A stretch of 64,000 nt of DNA from Flavobacterium sp. CF108 (GCF_900129795.1 NZ_FQWW01000001.1:496001-560000), one strand, 5' to 3'. Counted from the first letter of the stretch, positions 1 to 8,838 are shown. Program-made: numbers and translations. The notes: a model not told the origin generated them from the letters alone.

Positions 1-343
1 CTCTGGCAACCTGGTCAATCCATCCTTTTAAAACTGCCGGAATTCCGAAGTTGTATAAAGGCACACCAATTACGATTACATCAGATTCTAATAGTGTTTT
101 TATTGCTGCATCAGAATATTTCAATGCGTCTGTTTGTTCTGGCGTATGTGCTTCTGCAGGCGTATAAACAGCATTAATATGCGAACCCGTTAAATAAGGT
201 AAAGGTGTTTTAGTAAGGTCTAGTGTCTGCACTTCTGTTTCTGTTTGTGATGCTAGTTTTTCGATAATAGCATTTGATAATTGGTTACTAAACGAAGTAT
301 CTCCGTTTGTACTTGTAATTATGCGTAGAATTTTTTGGCTCAT
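1..343 (-). CDS. azoR: FMN-dependent NADH-azoreductase (partial, C-terminus outside window)
   Basis: The gene starts at 343 and runs off the left edge, so only about 114 N-terminal residues are present. They begin MSQKILRIITSTNG, a flavodoxin-like first strand and phosphate loop. Near residues 94-113 they contain PLYNFGIPAVLKGWIDQVAR, which corresponds to the FMN-contacting loop of AzoR-type quinone/azo reductases (family knowledge: two-electron NADH reduction of quinones and azo dyes on FMN, cytoplasmic). The gene is divergent from an HxlR regulator, with a large palindrome between them. This layout is typical of electrophile- or quinone-induced azoreductases. Another NAD(P)H oxidoreductase of the same fold cannot be excluded without the C-terminus. 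Confidence 0.85.
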   Translation of the reverse strand, partial: MSQKILRIITSTNGDTSFSNQLSNAIIEKLASQTETEVQTLDLTKTPLPYLTGSHINAVYTPAEAHTPEQTDALKYSDAAIKTLLESDVIVIGVPLYNFGIPAVLKGWIDQVAR

Positions 344-368
344 GATTTAAATTATTTGTTTTGCAATA

Positions 369-376
369 CAAACTTA
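369..376 (-). promoter_or_regulatory. Candidate -7 box for azoR
   Basis: On the minus strand this reads TAAGTTTG, matching the Bacteroidota -7 consensus TAnnTTTG, and lies 26 bases upstream of the azoR start. No TTG at the usual -33 distance was found, so this rests on the -7 box alone. The HxlR-type palindrome lies directly upstream, where a bound regulator could block or recruit polymerase. Confidence 0.4.
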
Positions 377-402
377 TCTACATTTGCTATCTCTTTTATA
401 GT

Positions 403-438
403 ACTATCTTCAAGGATAGCGCTATCCTTAAGGATAGT
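403..438. promoter_or_regulatory. 36-bp near-perfect palindrome, probable HxlR operator
   Basis: The core 412-429 (AAGGATAGCGCTATCCTT) is a perfect 18-bp palindrome. The flanks extend the symmetry to 403-438 with only two mismatched pairs, giving repeated half-sites of the form ACTATCCTT. It lies between azoR and the regulator, 13 bases before the regulator's chosen start. HxlR proteins bind such sites as dimers; the assignment to this HxlR protein is inference from position. Confidence 0.65.
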
Positions 439-450
439 AATGTGATAAAT

Positions 451-840
451 ATGGAAACAGAAGTAAAAGCACCGGCAAGAACACATCAAAAAGACGACAA
501 AGACTGCAGACCACAAGAATGCATGGCGGCACTATTACCTGTAAGAGATGCATTAGAGGTTTTAAGCGGAAGATGGAAATTACCCATTTTAATTGCTTTG
601 TCTGACAGACCAAAACGTTTTAAAGAAATTTCTAAAGACATCAACGGGATTACAGATAAAATGCTTTCTAAAGAATTAAAAGATCTCGAAATAAATAAGC
701 TTGTTACCAGAACAGTTTATGATACTTTTCCGCCAACGGTCGAATATTCAAGAACAGAACACAGTCAATCGCTTACAGATGTTATTATGGCCTTAAAAGA
801 CTGGGGAACTTTGCACAGAAAAGAAATTATCGGAAAATAA
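451..840 (+). CDS. HxlR-family winged-helix transcriptional regulator
   Basis: A 129-residue protein with the HxlR core: a Cys-containing N-terminus (CRPQECMAALLPVRDALEVL), then GRWKLPILIAL, the recognition region RFKEISKDINGITDKMLSKE and a wing ending TVEYSRTE. Such proteins often sense electrophiles or quinones through a conserved Cys near the N-terminus; Cys residues are present in the right place here. I chose the ATG at 451 because a longer TTG start at 361 would place the 36-bp palindrome inside the coding region. The gene is divergent from the azoreductase, its likely target. The ligand is unknown. Confidence 0.88.
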   Translation: METEVKAPARTHQKDDKDCRPQECMAALLPVRDALEVLSGRWKLPILIALSDRPKRFKEISKDINGITDKMLSKELKDLEINKLVTRTVYDTFPPTVEYSRTEHSQSLTDVIMALKDWGTLHRKEIIGK

Positions 841-900
841 AAGATTTAAATTTTCAGCAAACTTTTTTTGCCACAGATTAAAGGATTAAAATGATTTTTG

Positions 901-1027
901 AATTGCCTCCTGCTTTAGCTGGAGGTTAAAAGGTAAAAGTAAAAGGCTTTGGCCAAACTATTGATTGTTTGGCTAAAGCCTTTTGTTCGTTAATTATTTT
1001 TCCATCCAGCTAAAGCTGGAAGCTATT
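901..1027. repeat. Nested palindromic element, copy 1 of 5 (degenerate)
   Basis: Two outer hairpins (about 907-925 and 1013-1021, motif CCAGCTAAAGCTGG and its variants) flank an inner inverted pair (GGCTTTGGCCAAAC and GTTTGGCTAAAGCC). The same layout recurs at 7854-7982, 22702-22830, 38341-38474 and 60448-60574. This copy is the most diverged. It fills most of the 841-1308 gap, which also holds a CCACAGATTAAAGGATT-type repeat near 871 and short TTTGTACC repeats further on. Confidence 0.85.
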
Positions 1028-1167
1028 GATTTAAAAACTTTGAGCCTTAGCTTTCGATACTAAAACATAAAAATCTAAATTGCTATTTTTCACGCAGATT
1101 CAGCAGATTTTTTTTATTCCTCTAATTCTTTATTAATACCCTGCATATAAAACCTATGTTCCTCTGC

Positions 1168-1206
1168 ACCTTTGAACCTTTGTACCTTTGTACCTTTGTA
1201 CCTTTC
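1168..1206. repeat. Short 8-bp tandem repeat (CTTTGTAC)
   Basis: Three exact copies of an 8-bp unit plus a diverged copy (CTTTGAAC). The same ACCTTTG phrase occurs in the intergenic hairpins near 39680 and 47480, so this is probably a decayed member of a dispersed family. Confidence 0.6.
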
Positions 1207-1268
1207 TAAAATCTCAATCGATATCGTAAAGAAATTTTAGTAAACAAAACAATTATACAGAAAAAGTT

Positions 1269-1276
1269 TAAATTTG
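1269..1276 (+). promoter_or_regulatory. Candidate -7 box for the sugar dehydrogenase gene
   Basis: TAAATTTG matches TAnnTTTG and lies 32 bases before the ATG at 1309. No convincing -33 TTG was found. Confidence 0.35.
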
Positions 1277-1308
1277 GTTGCCCAAATCACTAAAAATTCT
1301 GAATAATC

Positions 1309-4227
1309 ATGAGAAAAAATCTACAATTTAACATTAAAAATAAATTGCTTAGTTGTTTAATATTAGCTTTTGCATTATTGATTTCTTCGCAATCCTATTC
1401 GCAGTACATCACGCAAAACATTGCTCCCACTGCAGTTATCAAAGAAGGACTTTCGCTGGAACAATCTTCTGACGGAAGAATTTTTATAGCAGAAAGAGGC
1501 GGTATTGTAAAAGTGTTTCAAAACAATACGGTTACAAATGTATTTACCGTTCCTACCGTAACAGATAACGAACAAGGGTTACTGGGGTTAACCCTTCACC
1601 CTGACTTTGCCACAAACGGTTATGTTTATGTTTTTTATTCTATAGAACCAGTAATTGGAACTGTTAGACATAGAATTGAAAGAATCCAGATAGATAATAC
1701 TAATCAAGTAGTAAGCAGACAGGAAATTTTGCTTTTAGAACCTATTGGAAACGGATTTCATAATGGCGGGGATTTAAAGTTTTTTAACGGTTTTCTTTAT
1801 GTAACTGTTGGAGATAGTCAGGATAATACCAATTCGCAGAATTTAGACACTTATAAAGGAAAAATTCTTCGTCTTACAGAAGACGGACTGCCTGCACCGG
1901 GAAATCCATTTTACGGAAGCGGTTCTGTACAAAGACAAAGTATTTGGGTTTACGGGTTTAGAAATCCGTGGAGATTGGTTCCAAATGCAAAAGTCAATAA
2001 ATTATTTGTTTTAGATGTTGGAACTTCATGGGAAGAAATTAATGAAATAAGCAATCCAACTATCCGCAATTATGCCTGGGGACATCCGCAGGGAGGCGAC
2101 GGAATGAAAACCCAAACGGATTTATTTACAAATCCAATATTTACCTACGCCACCGGAAGTATCGGAAATGCTTTAACCAATGGAGTTTTGTATAATCCAA
2201 CAATCTCACGTTATCCTAATTTAGAGGGAAAATTTATTATTAAAGACTTTGTCCGAAATGCAATTCGCTGGTTTGATCCTAATGTTGCCAATCCCGTTTC
2301 TACTGAATTTTATTCGGCACCAGAGTTTCAGGTATTGGGTATGATGTTAGGCAATGATGGCTACATTTATTATTGTGAATACGGAAATAACGGTTCTTTA
2401 ATTAAATTAGACTATATAGCAACCGCTGCACCAACAATTGTAAATCATCCGGTTTCTCAAACCATAATGGAAACAGATCCGGTAACTTTTACAGTTTCGG
2501 CAAGCGGAATAGGTTTAACGTATCAATGGCAGTTTAACAATGTCGATATTAACGGAGCAACTGGATCAACTTATACAATTCCTAATGTAACAAATGCAAA
2601 TGCTGGTGATTACAAAGTTATTGTAACCAATACAGCTGGAAATGTAACGAGTAATCCGGCAACATTAACGGTAAAACCATTCAGTAATAAACCAACAGTA
2701 ACAATTGTTTCTCCACTTCCATCATTAAAATGGAATGCTGAAGATGTCGTTCATTTTGAAGCTGCAGCAACAGATGTTGAAGACGGAACTTTACCTGCAA
2801 GTGCCTTTTCATGGAGTATTGATCTTTTTCACGAAGACATTCCGGGAGCTGGACACTCGCATCCGGGCGCAAGTCCGCAAGGTGTAAAATCAGGAGACTT
2901 TACAGCCTCTAATCAAGGTGAAAAAACGCCAAATGTTTGGTACAGATTTACTGTAAAAGTAACCGACAGCGATGGTTTAACAGCTACTACTTTTGTTGAC
3001 ATTAAACCTAATTTAGTTGATGTTACTGTGACAAGTTCACCAGTTCCTCTTAATTTAGAATTCAATCAAAAACCAGTTACGGCACCTTCTACAAAACAAG
3101 TTGTGGCAAATGCAGCGGTACAAACTTTAAACGCGCCAACGCCGCAGTATATTGAAAATATTCGTTACGATTTTGACCATTGGAGTCAGGGCGGAGCTGC
3201 AAATCAAACTTTTAAAGCTCCGGCAACGGGAACGATTACTTATACGGCATTTTATACGGCAACTGAACTTCAAAATGCACCATATCTGGGATTAGTTGCT
3301 CAGATTCCGGGAACTATTGAAGCAGAAAATTATGATGTTGGTCCAGGTGCTTTTTTGGATAAAAACGGCGGCGGAGATAATGTTTACAGAGCTGGCGACG
3401 GCGTAGGAACTGAAGCTTGTAATGAAGGCGGATTTAATCTTGCTTATGTAGCAAAAGACGAATGGCTGAAATATTCTGCAAGAGTAAGTACCAGCGGAAA
3501 TTATACCATCAATTTAAGAGTATCTACACCTTATGCTAACCGAAAATTACATCTTGAGGTAGACGGTGTAAACGTTACCGGAATTCTTAATATACCAAAT
3601 ACAGGAGGTTTCCAAGCATGGCAGACTCTTGCTGTTCCTAATATTCCTTTAACGCAGGGTAATCATGTTATTACTTTATATTTTGATGAAAATGACACCA
3701 ATGTAAACAAAATAGAATTTGTATTGTCTGGAATTACCAGCCCAGTGGCCGATTTTGAATTTACACCACAAATGGGATGCGAAAATGAACCTGTTACTTT
3801 CACTTCTGTTTCTATTGGTACAATTGATAATTATTTATGGAATTTTGGAGCTGGCGCACAGCCTGCAACAGCAACCGGAGTTGGCCCTCACACTGTAACT
3901 TATTCTACAGAAGGTGATAGTGAAGTTTCACTTACCGTAAGCAATTCTGAAGGAAGCAACACGAAAACAGTTACATATATGGTTCACGACTGCCACCTTG
4001 GAGTTGAAAATCCAAATGCAGAACCAAATGCAATTGTAGTTTATCCAAATCCGTCAAAAGGAATATTCCATTTGTCAAAAGAGTTAGAATGGACTGTGTT
4101 TTCTGCTGCGGGAAGTAAAATTAAACAAGGAAAAGGAAATGTAATTTCAATCTCTGAACAAGCAACGGGAATTTATTTTATAAAAACTAATGCTTCGAGT
4201 AAAGCAATCCCAGTAAGTAAACAATAA
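1309..4227 (+). CDS. Secreted PQQ-dependent glucose/sorbosone-type dehydrogenase with Ig-like, CBM6, PKD and T9SS sorting domains
   Basis: A 972-residue multidomain protein. Residues 1-31 are a signal peptide ending SYSQ. About 35-375 form the six-bladed GSDH propeller, with signatures such as GFRNPWRLVPN and GLLGLTLHPDF (family knowledge: PQQ-dependent sugar oxidation). About 377-455 is an immunoglobulin-like domain, and 460-570 is a PKD-like module containing a His/Gly stretch (HEDIPGAGHSHPG). About 660-800 is a CBM6-type carbohydrate-binding module (GTIEAENYD to NKIEFV), and 808-890 a PKD domain. The last about 65 residues (VVYPNPSKGIFHLS onward) form a type A T9SS sorting domain, which predicts export through the type IX system and attachment or release at the cell surface. 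It stands alone, with a strong terminator downstream. The substrate is not evident. Confidence 0.88.
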   Translation: MRKNLQFNIKNKLLSCLILAFALLISSQSYSQYITQNIAPTAVIKEGLSLEQSSDGRIFIAERGGIVKVFQNNTVTNVFTVPTVTDNEQGLLGLTLHPDFATNGYVYVFYSIEPVIGTVRHRIERIQIDNTNQVVSRQEILLLEPIGNGFHNGGDLKFFNGFLYVTVGDSQDNTNSQNLDTYKGKILRLTEDGLPAPGNPFYGSGSVQRQSIWVYGFRNPWRLVPNAKVNKLFVLDVGTSWEEINEISNPTIRNYAWGHPQGGDGMKTQTDLFTNPIFTYATGSIGNALTNGVLYNPTISRYPNLEGKFIIKDFVRNAIRWFDPNVANPVSTEFYSAPEFQVLGMMLGNDGYIYYCEYGNNGSLIKLDYIATAAPTIVNHPVSQTIMETDPVTFTVSASGIGLTYQWQFNNVDINGATGSTYTIPNVTNANAGDYKVIVTNTAGNVTSNPATLTVKPFSNKPTVTIVSPLPSLKWNAEDVVHFEAAATDVEDGTLPASAFSWSIDLFHEDIPGAGHSHPGASPQGVKSGDFTASNQGEKTPNVWYRFTVKVTDSDGLTATTFVDIKPNLVDVTVTSSPVPLNLEFNQKPVTAPSTKQVVANAAVQTLNAPTPQYIENIRYDFDHWSQGGAANQTFKAPATGTITYTAFYTATELQNAPYLGLVAQIPGTIEAENYDVGPGAFLDKNGGGDNVYRAGDGVGTEACNEGGFNLAYVAKDEWLKYSARVSTSGNYTINLRVSTPYANRKLHLEVDGVNVTGILNIPNTGGFQAWQTLAVPNIPLTQGNHVITLYFDENDTNVNKIEFVLSGITSPVADFEFTPQMGCENEPVTFTSVSIGTIDNYLWNFGAGAQPATATGVGPHTVTYSTEGDSEVSLTVSNSEGSNTKTVTYMVHDCHLGVENPNAEPNAIVVYPNPSKGIFHLSKELEWTVFSAAGSKIKQGKGNVISISEQATGIYFIKTNASSKAIPVSKQ

Positions 4228-4262
4228 TTTATTTTATAAGTTTAGAGAATAATCTAAATAAT

Positions 4263-4300
4263 AAACCCCAATAGATTTTATCCTCTATTGGGGTTTTTAA
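4263..4300 (+). terminator. Rho-independent terminator after the sugar dehydrogenase gene
   Basis: A 12-bp stem AAACCCCAATAG / CTATTGGGGTTT with a 10-base loop, followed by T residues, 35 bases after the stop. Confidence 0.85.
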
Positions 4301-4333
4301 TTATTGGAATAAAAACTTCGCGTCTTTACAAGA

Positions 4334-5653
4334 TTAAACTTTATCTTTTTTATAGACTCTCTCCTGCCCGTTTTGATAAATTCTCTTTATCGCTGTCAAA
4401 GATTTTTTTTCGAAAACAATTTTTATGCGATAATCATCTGTCCCATCAACCAGAAATAAATCTTTTTCAATTGGAGTCAGTAAAAGAGTAACGATATTAT
4501 TCCATCTGTAATATAGATTACCTCCTTCATAAACCAGTTCAGATTTTCCATATTTGCCTTGATACGATTTTAAAACAGAACTGTCAACATGCAATGGCTT
4601 TTGTCTGTTTTTAATAACCGGAGTAAACCAATTAAGATTGTTTAATGAATCTTTGTTTTTTAATGACAAATTTTTCAAAGCTAATAAATGAGAAGTACTT
4701 ATTGCTTCTTCGCTCTTACACAAAACATCGGGCATAACACCTTTTCCTTCAAAATCAAGATTGGTAACCGGATCTTTCACTTCGCCAAAAGGTATATTTA
4801 CAGAGAAACCATTTGATATTCCTACTCGGTTTATTGGGTGTGCCCCTCCAGCCGTTTTTTCGCCCACAATAGTAACGCGTTTTAAATTTTGAAGCGAATA
4901 ACTCATCCATTCAGCAGCAGAAAATGTAACTGAACTTGTTAAAATATAGATATCTATATCAGCCAGACGTTTACCGGGAACAGACGGAAGAAGCCACATT
5001 TCTCTTTCGATTTTTTTCCTGTTTTTCTCGTAATAATAATATTTATAAAGCGGTAATTCTTTATTAGAATAGAAATAACTGCTAATAAACTGCCCCATTT
5101 CCATTGCGCCGCCATTATTTTTACGCAAATCAATAATCAGTGCATCTGTATTATTTAAAAACTGCATAACTGATGCGGCTGTTTCGCTGCCAATTGCAGG
5201 ATCTTCAAAATAATCAAATGCTAAATAACCAATATTTCCCTCTAAAATACGTGCTTGCTGAAATCCGAAATTCCTATTTTTTGCCTCAACTAATTCTGCA
5301 GCTTTGATTTTTTCCTGTGCCTTTTTATCTTCATTTTTTTGCTGGCCATCTGACCATTCCGGATCATACATTACTCTAAAATGTAAATCTTTACTAACCT
5401 CTAAAAGGTCCATAGTCAATTTTAAAGCAAATTCATTTGGCGTTACACTGTTTTTATAAACACCTGCATTATAATTCTCTTTCAATTTTTTCTGAATACT
5501 TTCAATCGCATTAGGTCTAATGTAAAATTCTTCAAGTTCTTTACCCAGCGAATCGATAACTTGTTTTTTATTTAACTCAGTAAAGTCAGGTTCTTTTTGC
5601 GCGTATACAGCAATTGATAATAACAGCAATATTAGATTTATAAGTTGTTTCAT
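4334..5653 (-). CDS. Secreted S41-family (C-terminal-processing type) serine peptidase
   Basis: A 439-residue protein with a signal peptide (MKQLINLILLLLSIAVYAQ). After an N-terminal helical domain of the IRBP/tricorn-associated type comes the S41 catalytic core: IGYLAFDYFEDP, IIDLRKNNGGAMEMGQFISS, and the nucleophile region YILTSSVTFSAAEWMSY, where the Ser of TFSAAE is the expected catalytic residue. VGEKTAGGAHP follows. No PDZ domain was recognised. It lies five bases downstream of a MarR regulator on the same strand and is probably co-transcribed with it. The substrate is unknown; this branch is usually annotated as an S41 hydrolase of unknown target. Confidence 0.85.
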   Translation of the reverse strand: MKQLINLILLLLSIAVYAQKEPDFTELNKKQVIDSLGKELEEFYIRPNAIESIQKKLKENYNAGVYKNSVTPNEFALKLTMDLLEVSKDLHFRVMYDPEWSDGQQKNEDKKAQEKIKAAELVEAKNRNFGFQQARILEGNIGYLAFDYFEDPAIGSETAASVMQFLNNTDALIIDLRKNNGGAMEMGQFISSYFYSNKELPLYKYYYYEKNRKKIEREMWLLPSVPGKRLADIDIYILTSSVTFSAAEWMSYSLQNLKRVTIVGEKTAGGAHPINRVGISNGFSVNIPFGEVKDPVTNLDFEGKGVMPDVLCKSEEAISTSHLLALKNLSLKNKDSLNNLNWFTPVIKNRQKPLHVDSSVLKSYQGKYGKSELVYEGGNLYYRWNNIVTLLLTPIEKDLFLVDGTDDYRIKIVFEKKSLTAIKRIYQNGQERVYKKDKV

Positions 5654-5658
5654 GTTTA

Positions 5659-6129
5659 TTATTTTTTACAATTTGAAATTATTTTATGCAGTAATTTGTC
5701 CAGTAATTCAATTTCGTCGAGTGATAATCCGTCAAGAGCTGTTTTGCGGTTTAGATTAAAAACAGGCGTCAGTAAAACAATTGTTTCCCTGCCTTTTTCA
5801 GTAATTACAAGCTTTGATTTTCTTTTATCAATTTCATTTGTTTCTCTTGTCAAATAATCTTTTTTAACCATCAATTCAATAATTCTTGTAATAGAAGCAT
5901 TATCCTTAAAAATTAATCTGGCAATTTCAATTTGAGAAATCTTCGCATTCTCATTTAAAATAATTAATACCAAACATTGATCAACCGTAATATCACTTAC
6001 TACTTTTTCTATATTTTTTTGGCAAATTTTCCTGTATTCTTTTATAGCCTGTTCAATGGTATAAAGAACTGTTCCAGTTGGGTTTTTCTGTTTCATTTTA
6101 AGCAAGTTATCTTTAAATTTATTTGACAT
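5659..6129 (-). CDS. MarR-family transcriptional regulator
   Basis: A MarR-type winged helix: an N-terminal dimerisation helix, DQCLVLIILNENAKISQIEIA, the recognition helix around DNASITRIIELMVKKDYLTRE and the wing NEIDKRKSKLVITEKGRE. The ATG at 6129 (MSNKFKDN) is 2 bases downstream of a -7 box and inside a palindrome arm, so the mRNA would have no leader. The next ATG at 6096 (MKQKNPTG) gives 146 residues, a normal MarR length, and may be the true start. It heads an operon with the S41 peptidase. The ligand is unknown. Confidence 0.88.
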   Translation of the reverse strand: MSNKFKDNLLKMKQKNPTGTVLYTIEQAIKEYRKICQKNIEKVVSDITVDQCLVLIILNENAKISQIEIARLIFKDNASITRIIELMVKKDYLTRETNEIDKRKSKLVITEKGRETIVLLTPVFNLNRKTALDGLSLDEIELLDKLLHKIISNCKK

Positions 6130-6162
6130 ATCAAATATATACAATTATTTGATATGTCAAAT
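6121..6162 (-). promoter_or_regulatory. MarR promoter overlapped by two palindromic operator half-sites
   Basis: Arms 6121-6137 and 6146-6162 are 17-bp perfect inverted repeats, and each contains the near-palindrome TTTGAyATrTCAAA. On the minus strand TATATTTG (6139-6132) fits the -7 consensus and TTG (6160-6158) fits the -33 box at an 18-base spacing, so both boxes fall in the arms. The arrangement predicts direct autorepression by polymerase occlusion. Confidence 0.7.
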
Positions 6163-6276
6163 AAAATATTTTATGCAATAAACACTTTTGACTTTAATTC
6201 TCAGGAAATAACAATTTTCTATTTATTTGGAACAAAAGAGTTTACGTAAGAAGAATACTTTTCATTTTTTGCGGGT

Positions 6277-6284
6277 TATATTTG
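6277..6284 (+). promoter_or_regulatory. Candidate -7 box for the sulfatase gene
   Basis: TATATTTG matches TAnnTTTG exactly, 33 bases before the ATG at 6318. No well-placed TTG was found. Confidence 0.4.
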
Positions 6285-6317
6285 TAGTTAACTATCCTGA
6301 TAAATACCACGCAAATT

Positions 6318-7775
6318 ATGAGAAAAAGTCTAATGCTGCTTTTATTAGTAATTCCTTTCATTAGCAGTAAAATAACCGCCCAAAGCAAAAATCAAAAACC
6401 CAATATCGTTATTATCAATATGGATGATATGGGCTACGGAGATACAGAACCGTACGGGATGACAGGAATCCCTACTCCGCACTTTAATCAGGTGGCGAAA
6501 GAAGGAATGCGTTTGACTAATTTTAACTCGGCTCAAGCTATTTGTACAGCATCGAGAGCCGCACTATTGACAGGATGTTACCCAAACCGAATTGGAATGT
6601 CGGGCGTACTGCTTCCGGGAGCAAAACATGCCCTTAATCCAAAAGAAGAAACGATAGCTTCACTTTTGAAAAAATCAGGATATAAAACCGCTAATTATGG
6701 AAAATGGCATTTGGGAAATAATTTGCCGTACTGGCCAACAAATTATGGATTTGATGAGTTTTTCGGAATTCCATATTCTCATGATGTATGGCCAATTGAT
6801 TACGACGGCTATTCATTGGTAACAGATCCCAAAGATCTGCGTTCTACCTTTCCTCCTCTTCCATTAATCAGCAATACAACTGTTATAGATACGATTAGAA
6901 ACATTAAAGAAGCTTCTAAATTAACCACACTTTTTACCGAGAAAGCAGTGGGGTTTATCAAAAAAAATAAAAAACAGCCGTTCTTTTTATATCTCACACA
7001 TCCGCTTCCGCACGCACCTTTGGCCGTTTCTGATAAATTTAAAGGCAAAAGTGATTTAGGTTTATTTGGAGATGTTATTATGGAAATTGACTGGTCTATT
7101 GGCGAAATATTAAAAACATTAGACCAAGAAGGACTTACTAAAAATACGGTTGTAATTATAACGAGTGATAACGGCCCGTGGCTCTTTTTTGGTGACAATG
7201 CAGGATCGTCAGGAGGTTTTAGAGAAGGAAAATCAACCACTTGGGAAGGCGGAACCAGAGTTCCGTTTTTGATTCGCTGGCCCGGAAAAATAAAAGCCGG
7301 AACTGTAAATGGATCTCTTATGACTAATATGGATCTTTTACCAACAATTGCAGACATAACCGGAGCTGCTTTACCCGAAAATAAAATTGACGGCTTGGAT
7401 TTTCTTTCTTTATTGACAGGAAAAACGAACAATGGACCTAGAGATACTTTCTATTATTATTTTGGCGTAGGAAGCAATAATCTTGAAGCGATTCGCTACA
7501 AACACTGGAAACTGGTTTTCCCGCATAAAAGCACATCATACAACAAAAATCTTCCCGGAAAAGGCGGCTTTAGAGGTAAAGGTGCTGTAGTCGAAGTTCC
7601 GCTTGCTTTATATGATTTGGCGCATGATCCCGGTGAAGCTCGCGATGTTCAGGAATTATATCCTGAAATTGTAGCACAAATTCAAAAAATTGCCGAAACA
7701 GCCAGAGAAGATCTTGGTGATGATTTGACTAATAAAACCGGAAAGAATGTTAGGAAACCTGCGATTGTGAATTAA
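6318..7775 (+). CDS. Secreted formylglycine-dependent S1-family sulfatase
   Basis: A 485-residue sulfatase with a signal peptide ending around ITAQ (residue 22). The metal-binding start NIVIINMDDMGYGD (Asp36, Asp37) is followed by the signature CTASRAALLTG. Cys76 is the residue converted to formylglycine, and Ala replaces the usual Pro in C-x-P-x-R, a variant known in bacterial sulfatases. KWHLGN and ITSDNGPW supply further active-site residues. Activation needs a maturase (anSME or FGE) not present here. It could remove sulfate from glycans in the periplasm or at the surface, in keeping with the nearby secreted carbohydrate enzymes. The exact substrate cannot be read from sequence. Confidence 0.9.
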   Translation: MRKSLMLLLLVIPFISSKITAQSKNQKPNIVIINMDDMGYGDTEPYGMTGIPTPHFNQVAKEGMRLTNFNSAQAICTASRAALLTGCYPNRIGMSGVLLPGAKHALNPKEETIASLLKKSGYKTANYGKWHLGNNLPYWPTNYGFDEFFGIPYSHDVWPIDYDGYSLVTDPKDLRSTFPPLPLISNTTVIDTIRNIKEASKLTTLFTEKAVGFIKKNKKQPFFLYLTHPLPHAPLAVSDKFKGKSDLGLFGDVIMEIDWSIGEILKTLDQEGLTKNTVVIITSDNGPWLFFGDNAGSSGGFREGKSTTWEGGTRVPFLIRWPGKIKAGTVNGSLMTNMDLLPTIADITGAALPENKIDGLDFLSLLTGKTNNGPRDTFYYYFGVGSNNLEAIRYKHWKLVFPHKSTSYNKNLPGKGGFRGKGAVVEVPLALYDLAHDPGEARDVQELYPEIVAQIQKIAETAREDLGDDLTNKTGKNVRKPAIVN

Positions 7776-7853
7776 GTTTTTTGGTAAAACCTTAGAAGTG
7801 AAACCTCTCGCAAAGTCGCAGAGCCGCAAAGTTTTTGTTTAAAGAAAAGTATT

Positions 7854-7982
7854 CAATAGCGTCCAGCTTTAGCTGGATGTAAAATATAGGCGAAGAAAAT
7901 GGCTTTAGCTGAACTAGTAAAGTTCGGCTAAAGCCATTTTGCTATCTAAATAAAAACCTCCAGCTAAAGCTGGAGGCAATTA
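7854..7982. repeat. Nested palindromic element, copy 2 of 5
   Basis: Outer hairpins TCCAGCTTTAGCTGGA (left) and CCTCCAGCTAAAGCTGGAGG (right) enclose the inner pair GGCTTTAGCTGAAC / GTTCGGCTAAAGCC. The core sits inside a further inverted repeat: 7806-7833 (CTCGCAAAGTCGCAGAGCC...) pairs with about 7998-8024 (...GGCTCTGCGACTTTGCGAG). The whole nested unit is about 220 bp and fills much of the 7776-8252 gap. The rest of that gap holds no recognisable gene. Confidence 0.9.
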
Positions 7983-8252
7983 ATCCTTAAATTAAAACCT
8001 TTGCGGCTCTGCGACTTTGCGAGATTAAAAAAATAGTGCCTTCGCACCTTCGTAGCATAAACATTTACTCATCAACAGAAATACTTTGTTATTTGAATCT
8101 TTTTGCAGCTAAATTTTTACGGTATTTTTTTCAACAATTTTTGTTCGTAATATTCAAAAAAAATAGCAGTAAAAAAAGGATTTAGTAATGTACAACTAAA
8201 CATATTTTCTGTAGTTTTATGACCTGATACCCCCAAATCAATAAAGTAAATA

Positions 8253-8687
8253 ATGGCTTACAATAACACAGAATTACTTCGGTTTTTAGATGCTCAAAAT
8301 AAATTGTATCTAACTGCTCTTGATGAAATTAAGAAAGGTAAAAAGGAATCTCCGTGGATGTGGTGCATTTTTCCGCAGATAAAAGGAATGGGTTCCAATG
8401 ATACATCAAAATTCTACGAAATTAAAAATGCCGACGAAGCAATCGCTTTCCTTGAGCATCCAATTTTAGGAAAACACCTTATTGAAATAACAGAAGAATT
8501 GGTCAAAAAAGACGAATTAGAAGCTGTAGATATATTTGGTACGCCCGATGTTGAAAATTTGCAATCGTGTATGACGCTTTTTGCAAGCATTCAAAATTCA
8601 GAGCCGGTTTTTCAGGAAGTATTGCATAAATATTTCGACGGATCTTCTGATTTTCATACGCTGCAACTATTGTACAGCAACTTGTAA
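8253..8687 (+). CDS. DUF1810-family protein
   Basis: A 144-residue cytoplasmic protein matching the DUF1810 pattern: LYLTALDEIKKGKKESPWMW near the N-terminus, CIFPQIKGMG, and the middle EAIAFLEHPILGKHLIEIT, ending VDIFGTPDVENLQSCMTLF. There is no signal peptide. The molecular role of the family is poorly established, so no function is proposed. It is a single gene between repeat-rich gaps, not obviously in an operon. Confidence 0.85.
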   Translation: MAYNNTELLRFLDAQNKLYLTALDEIKKGKKESPWMWCIFPQIKGMGSNDTSKFYEIKNADEAIAFLEHPILGKHLIEITEELVKKDELEAVDIFGTPDVENLQSCMTLFASIQNSEPVFQEVLHKYFDGSSDFHTLQLLYSNL

Positions 8688-8766
8688 AATCAATAAATTC
8701 AGATGGTTTACTGGTATTTCATTAAAAATATAATGTTGCATTAGTGTATTTCTAAATTAAGATATT

Positions 8767-8774
8767 TATATTTG
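8767..8774 (+). promoter_or_regulatory. Candidate -7 box before the metal-transport-type operon
   Basis: TATATTTG is 64 bases before the ATG at 8839. It overlaps the start of a small dyad, TTGCAACACTGTTGCG, which could be an operator. No regulator gene is adjacent. Confidence 0.35.
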
Positions 8775-8838
8775 CAACACTGTTGCGTTTATTTACTTCA
8801 TAATTAAACGGTTAATATCGCAGCAGAAATACCACCGA

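Noticed and set aside
361..450. TTG-initiated extension of the HxlR regulator
   Set aside because: It would place the 36-bp operator-like palindrome inside the coding sequence, and the added residues do not resemble HxlR N-termini.
6809..7432. Minus-strand frame of 207 residues inside the sulfatase gene
   Set aside because: It is the antisense shadow of conserved sulfatase sequence with no independent motif.
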